A stretch of 64,000 bases of DNA. Source: Bacillus chungangensis (lineage in GTDB: Bacteria; Bacillota; Bacilli; Bacillales; Bacillaceae_C). The notes beneath the pieces were generated by a model that had not been told where the DNA came from, ran no database searches, and saw nothing but the letters and a program-made list of their open reading frames with translations. The position numbers and the translations under genes were made by a program. The stretch lies in NCBI RefSeq assembly GCF_030812995.1, contig NZ_JAUSTT010000002.1, positions 62,001 through 126,000 on the forward strand, given 5' to 3'. Below, one piece after another: positions 57,454 through 64,000 of the stretch (positions within the stretch are counted from its first letter, which is position 1; every line of letters starts with the position of its first letter).

Positions 57454-57685
57454 TTTTGACATAGAAGATATGCTGAAACAAACATTTATTCGTAATTTTC
57501 AATTATCAGATTTACATTTCATGGTTATAAGGGCTTACTTTTGAAATCGACTAAAATGACTAGAGAAGTGACACTGCCTTATTTTGTTTATTTACAGCGG
57601 CGGAACTGAACTTGTCGCTAGACGTTGATTTGATTATAATGTTTGGTAAACTAGACAATAAGCTCATGAGGAGGAGAATGTTTTT

Positions 57686-58177
57686 ATGTCTAAAGAGAAT
57701 TCTTTTGATATTGTTTCTAAAGTCGATATAGAAGAAGTAAGAAATGCAATTAATATTGCAATGAAGGAAATTCAGAACCGCTATGACTTTAAAGGAAGTA
57801 AAAGCGATATTAAACTTGAAAAGGAAGAACTAATCCTGATTTCAGATGATGAATTTAAAATGAATCAGCTAAAGGACGTCCTCATTAGCAAACTCATCAA
57901 ACGGGCTGTCCCTGTAAAAAACATTCATTACGGCAAATTAGAAAATGCATTCGGCGGCACTGTTCGTCAAAAAGCAGCGCTTGTCCAAGGTATTGACAAA
58001 GATAATGCAAAGACAATTAACATACTGATCAAAAACAGCAAGCTAAAAGTAAAAAGTCAAATCCAAGAGGATCAAATTCGAGTTACAGGAAAAAACCGCG
58101 ACGATCTCCAACAAATTATCAGCATCATTCGTGGGGCAGAACTTCCTATTGAAGTACAGTTCGTCAATTACCGATAG
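57686..58177 (+). CDS. yitK: YajQ family cyclic-di-GMP/nucleotide-binding protein (YitK)
   Basis: A 163-residue YajQ/UPF0234 protein: [20 protein letters not shown] (start), [38 protein letters not shown] and [18 protein letters not shown] are the family blocks. Members bind nucleotides or cyclic-di-GMP in some Gram-negatives; the role in bacilli is unclear. AGGAGGAG lies before the ATG and a strong terminator follows. Confidence 0.95.
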   Translation: MSKENSFDIVSKVDIEEVRNAINIAMKEIQNRYDFKGSKSDIKLEKEELILISDDEFKMNQLKDVLISKLIKRAVPVKNIHYGKLENAFGGTVRQKAALVQGIDKDNAKTINILIKNSKLKVKSQIQEDQIRVTGKNRDDLQQIISIIRGAELPIEVQFVNYR

Positions 58178-58199
58178 TACTCATTTATAGGAATAAAGA

Positions 58200-58245
58200 A
58201 AAAGGGGCTCGAGAAAGTCAGATTACTAACTTTCTCGAGCCCCTT
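58200..58245 (+). terminator. yitK terminator
   Basis: AAGGGGCTCGAGAAAGT and ACTTTCTCGAGCCCCTT arms, 17 bp, followed by GTTATT. Confidence 0.9.
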
Positions 58246-58517
58246 GTTATTACTTTTACTGAAAAACAAACAAACGCTAGTATTGCATATAGCTATTTTT
58301 ATTTAATTAGTATTAACATCATATTTTGCGGCAAGTTTTTTTCGTACATTCCATGGCAAATATAATTAATAGATATAACGATTTGTATTTTTCGTTCGGA
58401 AACACTCTTGTATGAAGTGTATCCTTTTTTAGTAGATAAACATTTAGAAGGATTAACTGTAATAATGTCGAATAGTGTAACTGGAGGCTTATAAAAAGAA
58501 AAGGAAGTGGTAACTGC

Positions 58518-59489
58518 ATGTTCATCATGCTCGTACAAGAGAAAAAGAAAAAGTATGTAATCGATTATGATTATCTATGGAAGACGGTGATTACCGAACT
58601 GTTCGAGGACTTTATGTATTTGTTTGCTCCAAATTTAGCACAGAAGATCGACTGGCGTTATGAACCGAAAGCACTGGAGCAGGAGCTTTTAAAGCTGTTT
58701 CCGAAACACGATAAAAAAGGGACTCGCCATATGGATAAGCTAATGAAAGTAAGGCTGAGAAACGGCAAAGATCAATGGATTCTCATTCACGTTGAAATCC
58801 AGCAATCACAAGACGACCATTTTGGCTTACGCATGTTTCAATATTTTTACCGCACCTTTGATAAGTATGAACAGAAAATTGTAGCCCTAGCTCTTTTAAC
58901 AGATGGCAACCGTTCGTTTCATCCTACAGCATATCACTACAATTTCCACGGCACTCGACTTAAGTATCAATTCAATACCTATAAAATCCTCGATCAAGAC
59001 GAAACAAAGCTTCTTCAAATGAATAACCGTTTTGCTTATGCAATCTTAGCTGGCAAGTATGCACTACAAACGAAAAAGGACATGGACATCCGCTATCAAT
59101 TTAAACGCAAACTCCTCACACTCGTACTTCAAGATAAGCACATTCTTCGTCAAAACAAGCGCAGCTACCTCAACACACTCTTTTCCTTCATTGACTATTT
59201 GCTTTACATCCCATTAGAATTGAAAGAGAAGCTTCAAACACAATTGAATCCACTAATCGATAAGGAGGTATCCACACTTATGCAGCCGATGAAAATGAAA
59301 CCAAGCCCAATGATAAAAGACTATATTGCAATGAAACGTGAGGAAGGAGTTAAAAAAGGGAAAGTGGATGGGATTAAAGAAGTAGCGAAGAGGATGCTAC
59401 AAAAAAAGATGGAGATTGAAAACATCATCGAATGTACAGGTTTGTCGAAAGAAAAGATCATGTTATTGCAAAAGGAGCTAGAAGACTAA
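58518..59489 (+). CDS. Rpn family recombination-promoting nuclease / PD-(D/E)XK transposase-like
   Basis: Protein of 323 residues similar to Rpn-type 'putative transposase' proteins. N-terminal DYDYLWKTVITELFEDFMYLFAPNLAQKIDW (given in part) and DKLMKVRLRNGKDQWILIHVEIQ carry the PD-(D/E)XK-like core, with LIHVEIQ the usual catalytic strand. The C-terminal tail is charged (VDGIKEVAKRMLQKKMEIENIIE). Such proteins are mobile and variable. The start could be 58518 or the ATG three codons later. The 340-base gap upstream shows no other feature. Confidence 0.85.
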   Translation: MFIMLVQEKKKKYVIDYDYLWKTVITELFEDFMYLFAPNLAQKIDWRYEPKALEQELLKLFPKHDKKGTRHMDKLMKVRLRNGKDQWILIHVEIQQSQDDHFGLRMFQYFYRTFDKYEQKIVALALLTDGNRSFHPTAYHYNFHGTRLKYQFNTYKILDQDETKLLQMNNRFAYAILAGKYALQTKKDMDIRYQFKRKLLTLVLQDKHILRQNKRSYLNTLFSFIDYLLYIPLELKEKLQTQLNPLIDKEVSTLMQPMKMKPSPMIKDYIAMKREEGVKKGKVDGIKEVAKRMLQKKMEIENIIECTGLSKEKIMLLQKELED

Positions 59490-59566
59490 GCAAAATAAGG
59501 GGTTCTGGAGTTCTTTTGAAATGATTTCAGAAACATAGATCGTGTATTCATCAATTTAAGAAAAAT

Positions 59567-59655
59567 TAAAATTCGAAATAAGCCTCAATTTCGAATTTTT
59601 ATGGCAAACTGCAAACGCAAAAGGAAACGAATGAAAGCGTTTCTTTTTGCGTTGG
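59567..59655. terminator. Two consecutive hairpins after the Rpn gene
   Basis: First: AAATTCGAAAT and ATTTCGAATTT, then TTT (59567-59600). Second: AACGCAAAAGGAAACG and CGTTTCTTTTTGCGTT, loop AATGAAAG (59611-59655). The rest of the gap to 59974 shows no gene. Confidence 0.7.
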
Positions 59656-59973
59656 ATTATCGATACCAAACTTTTATTACTTTTTTGGAGTCTGGATTAA
59701 AGAAGATCTTTAATATGACAACAAAACGTTAAATGATTGGCATTCGTATTGATGCTCTTCAGCGTCTATTCGTAAGCTTTTTCTTATTATGTAAATAGAG
59801 AGTCACCTTAGCCCCTCCCCCTTCTCTTAAGCCAACTATTACTACCTCACAATTAGGACCTCAATCTATGGCGGCACACATAAACCCATTTTATATTTAT
59901 TTTCCTATCATTAGTTTATCCATTAAATGATGCTATACTAATGATAGAAAAATATCACCTGAGGAGTGGAAAG

Positions 59974-60831
59974 ATGAACCAAAAGCAGCAGGATAATATT
60001 GAGGAAACAACTAACCTAGTAATGGAAACACAAATGGACCCGCCCCCAGAATCTGTACGGTCTACATACAAAGGAAGCGGAAAATTAAATGGAAAGATTG
60101 CGATCATTACTGGTGGTGACAGCGGAATTGGCCAGTCAGTCTCCATTTACTTTGCTAAAGAAGGTGCAGATATTGCGATTTGCTATCTTTCTAAAGAGAG
60201 TGCAAGTGCGCAGAAAACAAAGCAGCTAATTGAAGCAGAAGGAAGAAAATGTTTGCTCCTTCCCGGCGACTTAGGCAATGAAGCTCACTGTCAGGAAGTT
60301 GTCAAAAAAGTGATGGATCATTATGGAAAAATAGATATTCTTGTTAATAATGCTGGTATCCAACATCTTCAAGATAGTATTTTAGATATTTCTTCTGCTC
60401 AATTAGAAAAAACTTTTCAAACAAATTTTTTCTCTTACTTTTATATGGCAAAAGCAGTTCTTCCTCATCTACATAAAGGAAGCAGCATTATCAATACATC
60501 TTCCCTTACTGCTTATGAAGGGAATGCAAAACTAATTGATTATTCAGCCAGCAAAGGGGCGATTGCAGCTTTTACCCGTTCACTCGCGCTTTCGCTTGCT
60601 TCTCGTGAAATTCGTGTGAATAGCGTTGCTCCTGGTCCAATTTGGACACCGCTCATTACCACAACGAATACTCCCGAAGCTGTAGCAGTCTTCGGAAAAA
60701 CACAGCCAATGGAACGTGCTGGCCAGCCAGCTGAAGTAGCCCCTGCATATGTGTATTTAGCTTCAGAAGATGCAAGCTATGTAACTGGCCAAACGCTTCA
60801 CGTGAATGGAGGCGGCATCGTCAACGGATAA
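59974..60831 (+). CDS. Short-chain dehydrogenase/reductase (stress-type, YhdF/YdaD-like)
   Basis: SDR oxidoreductase of 285 residues. A 35-residue N-terminal extension precedes the Rossmann core: cofactor loop TGGDSGIGQSVSIYFA, NNAGIQ, catalytic Ser in INTSSLTAYEG, and Tyr/Lys in DYSASKGAIAAF. The extension plus PGPIWTPLI places it with bacillar general-stress SDRs. The start at 59974 has GAGGAG upstream; the frame opens 11 codons earlier. A sigma-B-like promoter is possible upstream but not convincing. Confidence 0.9.
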   Translation: MNQKQQDNIEETTNLVMETQMDPPPESVRSTYKGSGKLNGKIAIITGGDSGIGQSVSIYFAKEGADIAICYLSKESASAQKTKQLIEAEGRKCLLLPGDLGNEAHCQEVVKKVMDHYGKIDILVNNAGIQHLQDSILDISSAQLEKTFQTNFFSYFYMAKAVLPHLHKGSSIINTSSLTAYEGNAKLIDYSASKGAIAAFTRSLALSLASREIRVNSVAPGPIWTPLITTTNTPEAVAVFGKTQPMERAGQPAEVAPAYVYLASEDASYVTGQTLHVNGGGIVNG

Positions 60832-60847
60832 TGATGAGAATTTCAAA

Positions 60848-60892
60848 AGCAGCAAGCCCTAAAATTTTGAATTGACGAGGCTTGCTGCTTAT
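60848..60892. terminator. Terminator between SDR gene and GH13 gene
   Basis: Perfect 11-bp arms AGCAGCAAGCC and GGCTTGCTGCT around a 20-base loop. It lies between convergent genes. Confidence 0.7.
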
Positions 60893-60965
60893 AAAAGTAA
60901 TAGATAGAAACACTATTTTATGAAAGAAAAGTACCTAAAATGCAGTATCTTTTCCGGCCACTTTT

Positions 60966-62480
60966 TTAAGAAGTCGTTCTTCTTTTTCCACGTTTCCACG
61001 CTGCGTACATAAACAAAGAGAAAAGTAAAAAGACTGCAAAGATCGAAAAAACGAAAAAGTAATTTATTCCCGATCTATTTTCCAGTTTATAAATGTCTGA
61101 GCTTTCTCTTTTAATAACGAATTGATAGGTGCCATTTTCACTGCGGGACATATCCGTTCCAATCAAACTTCGCAATTCTTTATCATTTTCTAATTGATCA
61201 GCTGTTAAAGACACTTTTTGATCTTCAGTCGTATTGTTAATCGCAATGACTATTGTTTCATCTTCAAACTGGCGTTTATACACTGCAAGACCGTTTTTGC
61301 TCTCTAACAAGGTCAGGTTTCCTTTCGTAAGAGCAGGATATTGGCTCCGCACTTCTCCCAGTCTCGTAATATAGTCTACTAACTCTTTTTCACTTCGAAA
61401 ATTCATCATTTTTTGATTGTCTGGGGCTTCTCCCCCATCAATCGCAATCTCGGTTCCATAATAGACAACCGGAATTTCAGGTATTGTATACAAAAAGCTT
61501 AAAGCTAATTTCCAGCGTCCACCAGGAAATTCATTATTCTCCACCATATCACGCGTGAAGCGCTTCATTTCATGATCATCAAAAAAAGCACCCATGAAAG
61601 ACGGTTGTTGATAAATTTCCTGACCTTTATCCAATATCGCAAAAAGCTCATCTAAGGAAGCATCTGGCTTAGCAAAAGCTTTTCGTATCGGTTGATGAAG
61701 CGGATAATCGAGAAATCCATCGATACCGGCTTTCTCATATTGAAGGTAATCTTGCGGATTATCTGAACGTACTTGTCCTAACAAAAAAAAGTTATCCTTG
61801 ACTGCCTTTACTTCCTTAGAAAAATCCTTCCAAAAATCAACCGGTGCTTCATTTACAGCATGTAGACGATAGCCGTCAATATCCGTTTCCGTAATCCACC
61901 ATACTGCGGCATCCATTAAATATTGCTTTACTTCAGGATTGGCATGATTCAGCTTTGGCAATCCCTGAAACCACATAGGCTCTACTTCGGCTTTCTCTTC
62001 AAGAAACCAATCCTTTTTCGCTTCGTCTGCTACCCATGGATGGTTAGGGCCGACATAGTTCGCAACGAAATCAATCATTACTTTCATTTCACGTTTATGT
62101 GCTTCTTTCACAAGTTCCTTAAATTTGTCAATTGTTCCAAAGTGGGCTTCCGTTTCGTAGAAATTTTCTATCCAATATCCATGATAGCCGCCAGCTTCAT
62201 TTGAAAAAACCGGCGTTAGCCAAATGGTTGTAAAGCCCATATCTTGTATATAATCAAGCTGATCGATAATGCCTTGAAAATCCCCGCCTTGATAAGCAAG
62301 CGGGTCTTGAGTATTGATTTCCAAATCATTGGTTGAGTCGCCGTTTTGAAAACGATCCACCATCAATAAATAAATAATTTCATCTTGCCATGTCCGTTCT
62401 TCTTTTTCAACAGCGCCTACAGGAAGGGCATAAAAAAGAAGAAACGGAAGCAACATTGATAATAACATTCTCCTCAACAT
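60966..62480 (-). CDS. Membrane-anchored GH13 alpha-amylase-like protein lacking the catalytic triad
   Basis: A 504-residue exported protein: signal peptide (residues 1-23), GH13 barrel, beta-sandwich, and C-terminal helix with basic tail KRGKRRTTS. The fold is clear (GGDFQGIIDQLDYIQDMGFT, IWLTPVF, GYHGYWIENF, WFQGLPKLN). The catalytic positions are altered: the nucleophile in DGYRLHAV is His207, the acid/base in LLGQVRS is Gln236, and the third Asp in FDDHEMKRF is Glu304. The NH of region I is NY (142) and LPDLN is LPKLN. Adjacent Trp194-Trp195 recall subfamily GH13_45. It probably binds rather than hydrolyses glucan; altered activity cannot be excluded. AGGGGGGG precedes the ATG. Confidence 0.9.
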   Translation of the reverse strand: MLRRMLLSMLLPFLLFYALPVGAVEKEERTWQDEIIYLLMVDRFQNGDSTNDLEINTQDPLAYQGGDFQGIIDQLDYIQDMGFTTIWLTPVFSNEAGGYHGYWIENFYETEAHFGTIDKFKELVKEAHKREMKVMIDFVANYVGPNHPWVADEAKKDWFLEEKAEVEPMWFQGLPKLNHANPEVKQYLMDAAVWWITETDIDGYRLHAVNEAPVDFWKDFSKEVKAVKDNFFLLGQVRSDNPQDYLQYEKAGIDGFLDYPLHQPIRKAFAKPDASLDELFAILDKGQEIYQQPSFMGAFFDDHEMKRFTRDMVENNEFPGGRWKLALSFLYTIPEIPVVYYGTEIAIDGGEAPDNQKMMNFRSEKELVDYITRLGEVRSQYPALTKGNLTLLESKNGLAVYKRQFEDETIVIAINNTTEDQKVSLTADQLENDKELRSLIGTDMSRSENGTYQFVIKRESSDIYKLENRSGINYFFVFSIFAVFLLFSLFMYAAWKRGKRRTTS

Positions 62481-62767
62481 ATCCGTTCCCCCCCTAAAAC
62501 GAGTTCAAAAATTAATGAAATTGATCGTTCCAAAAAATAAGCATTGTTTATCCTCATATATGTGAAACGCCTTCAATGCTCAAAAACTTTTGAACGTCCC
62601 TCTAAAAAATAATCATACGCCCTTTAAGATTATCCTTTTGCACCTCTTGTCGTCAAACGAGAGATAGCCTTTTTAAGCGTTTTAAATTTAACTTCATTAA
62701 TATGTCACAATACCTAAAACAGTTGCACGTTGGATTTGTTTATTTCAATAAAATGAAATTTTAGAAG

Positions 62768-63226
62768 TCATATCATCATTTCCAAAAACTCTGTTTCGGA
62801 TATTACCTTAAAACCTTCTTTTCTTAATAATGCTGCTGTTACGCCCTCTCCATTTATTTTTGTATGAGTAAAACTTCCATTATAGATCAATTGACTTCCA
62901 CAGGAAGGACTATACTCTTTTAAAACAATGTAAGTAGCTTTTACTTTCTTTGCAAAATCCAATGTTTTGTATGCACCTGCTAGATATTGTTCTGTAACGT
63001 CTTTTCCAGATTTTGCGATAATGGACGCCTTCCCATCTAAAACATCTTTCCCGGTGCCACCAATAATTTCTGCAGGTTCACGTGGCGTAGAAAAGCCGCC
63101 AAGCAACTCCGGACATACCATCATTGCTTTTTTTTCATTCACTAATTGTTGGATTTTTTTTACTAAACTATGGGTGCCATTATAACGGCATTCTTTACCT
63201 GCTAAACAAGAGCTAACGATGATCAT
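62768..63226 (-). CDS. DUF523 family protein
   Basis: A protein of about 152 residues with IIVSSCLAGKECRYNG at the start and LKEYSPSCGSQLIYNGSFTHTKINGEGVTAALL at the end (both conserved Cys blocks of DUF523). Function is unknown; the cysteines suggest metal or cluster binding. The start at 63226 or two codons earlier; AAGGGATG lies upstream. The 280 bases between it and the GH13 gene contain nothing recognisable. Confidence 0.88.
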   Translation of the reverse strand: MIIVSSCLAGKECRYNGTHSLVKKIQQLVNEKKAMMVCPELLGGFSTPREPAEIIGGTGKDVLDGKASIIAKSGKDVTEQYLAGAYKTLDFAKKVKATYIVLKEYSPSCGSQLIYNGSFTHTKINGEGVTAALLRKEGFKVISETEFLEMMI

Positions 63227-63299
63227 TTCCATTCATCCCTTATCACAATTTTTCCAAAAATCATTAAGGTAAATCGAATATTTTTGTTATTAATAAAGG

Positions 63300-63533
63300 T
63301 TAGCATGGCATAAATATAGGTCTATCGTCAATATTTTTTTCTCGTTTTACTTTACCAGAAGCTTGGCATGTATACAATTCGAAGATAGACAATAATGTAT
63401 TAGAATCATTTTTTCCGCTGTTGCTGCTTTTTATTGAGAATCCAATCACCGGCTCCTTATAAATAAGATAATGATGGATATTCCAGCTAGTCCCTTTTCC
63501 CATATATGATTGAACCTGCTTTTTTTCACTCAT
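63300..63533 (-). CDS. Possible 77-residue hypothetical protein
   Basis: Open frame SEKKQVQSYMGKGTSWNIHH ... KREKNIDDRPIFMPC beginning at ATG 63533, 45 bases after the ASCH gene and on the same strand. No clear ribosome binding site and no recognised family. Included because its composition is protein-like and it lies in line with its neighbours; it may be spurious. Confidence 0.3.
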   Translation of the reverse strand: MSEKKQVQSYMGKGTSWNIHHYLIYKEPVIGFSIKSSNSGKNDSNTLLSIFELYTCQASGKVKREKNIDDRPIFMPC

Positions 63534-63577
63534 TTTGCTACTCAGTTATCTCGAATGTACAGATACACCATTATTGA

Positions 63578-64000
63578 TTATTTTGACAAAGCTTTATGTA
63601 GAGCCTCTTGTGTATTTTTTTTTAATTTCACCCAAATAACTGCTCCGTTCGGATGTTCATAACGGATAGGTTCACTTAACCTTTGCGGATTTTTTAGTTC
63701 CCAAGCAAAGGTTTGTTTATATGGTAAGGTTTGTGTCCTATTTAAATATTGCGGGTCAACACCCCCTCCTAAAGAATACGTTTCAATATATTCCTCCAAT
63801 GAAAGTGGACCTCTAACTCCAACTAACTCACAGACACCAATTATTTTTCCAGTTCCACCTGCGATAATCCCAATTGGTTCACGAATATTCGTATTTGAAC
63901 CTCTTATTTCCAATATTTTTTTACCTGATACAATTTTACTTGCCCATGGTTCACGTACAATAAGTGCTCTTTCGATAAGAGCAGGTTCTTTACTACGATC
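63578..64000 (-). CDS. ASCH domain protein, partial (N-terminus beyond window)
   Basis: Reading frame open to the right edge of the window, so the 5' end is missing; 140 residues are visible. ALIVREPWASKIVSGKKILE is the ASCH/PUA-like entry motif, followed by IGIIAGGTGKIIGVCELVG and a C-terminal AWELKNPQRLSEPIRYEHPNGAVIWVKL. ASCH domains bind RNA or modified nucleotides. The role here is unknown. Confidence 0.8.
   Translation of the reverse strand, partial: DRSKEPALIERALIVREPWASKIVSGKKILEIRGSNTNIREPIGIIAGGTGKIIGVCELVGVRGPLSLEEYIETYSLGGGVDPQYLNRTQTLPYKQTFAWELKNPQRLSEPIRYEHPNGAVIWVKLKKNTQEALHKALSK

Noticed and set aside
57178-57685. Rex or Fnr operator upstream of cydA
   Set aside because: No TTGTGAA...TTCACAA or TGTGA-N6-TCACA sequence was found; only the GTACGTGA/TCACGTAC arms 53 bases apart, which fit an RNA stem better.
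58299-58538. Overlapping minus-strand frames of about 70-79 codons before the Rpn gene
   Set aside because: No ribosome binding site, AT-rich composition with no recognisable domain, and two overlapping frames in the same DNA; likely chance.

Overview
The window is chromosomal DNA from a low-GC Gram-positive bacterium of the family Bacillaceae. The genes, their order and their signals (AAGGAGG-type ribosome binding sites, TTG/GTG starts, a T-box, a FapR-type operator, a Rap/Phr pair) all fit. Compared with the Bacillus subtilis order yitS-yitT-yitU-yitW ... yjzD-med-fabH-fabF-yjaZ-yjbA-trpS-spxA-mecA-coiA-pepF-yjbH-yjbI-yjbJ-yjbK-yjbL-relQ-nadK, the window reads the same backbone in reverse, interrupted by accessory DNA. 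The species cannot be fixed from this sequence alone.

Layout. 0-5.2 kb: end of an NAD kinase gene, (p)ppGpp synthetase RelQ, YjbL, CYTH protein YjbK, a lytic transglycosylase, truncated haemoglobin YjbI and the Spx adaptor YjbH. 5.2-12.6 kb: a DUF418 membrane protein, a BceRS-like two-component system with its BceAB-like ABC exporter, and a small membrane protein. 12.7-20.1 kb: PepF, CoiA, MecA, SpxA and a T-box-controlled trpS. YjbH, MecA and SpxA belong to one proteolytic/redox circuit. 20.6-33.6 kb: YjbA, YjaZ, a second DUF418 protein, fabF-fabH with a FapR-like operator and a structured leader, Med, an epimerase-like protein, YjzD and ClpB. 34-36.4 kb: UppP, YitW, YitU.

Accessory regions. 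36.5-41.6 kb separates yitU from yitT. It holds a Rap regulator with an overlapping Phr-type pro-peptide gene, a secreted peptide precursor with a hydrophobic two-cysteine C-terminus, a broken relative of a secreted protein, several tiny membrane proteins and a CPBP-family protease. This looks like a quorum-controlled antimicrobial peptide and immunity cluster. 43.5-51.1 kb holds a GntR/ABC module and three near-identical CPBP protease genes made by local duplication, with a leftover permease fragment and transposase remnants, plus a TraB/GumN lipoprotein.

51.3-57.2 kb is a complete cydABCD operon (cytochrome bd oxidase and its ABC assembly exporter), with a possible structured leader and three 22-bp-spaced direct repeats upstream. 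57.6-64 kb carries YajQ/YitK, an Rpn-type nuclease, a short-chain dehydrogenase, a membrane-anchored GH13 protein whose three catalytic residues are all replaced, a DUF523 protein and an ASCH-domain protein cut by the window edge.

The most pervasive unexplained structure is a dispersed 215-340 bp repeat with a hairpin at each end. Seven full copies and several decayed ones lie between genes from 1.9 to 43.5 kb, often touching the 3' end of a gene and supplying its stop codon. It resembles a non-autonomous IS200/IS605-type element.
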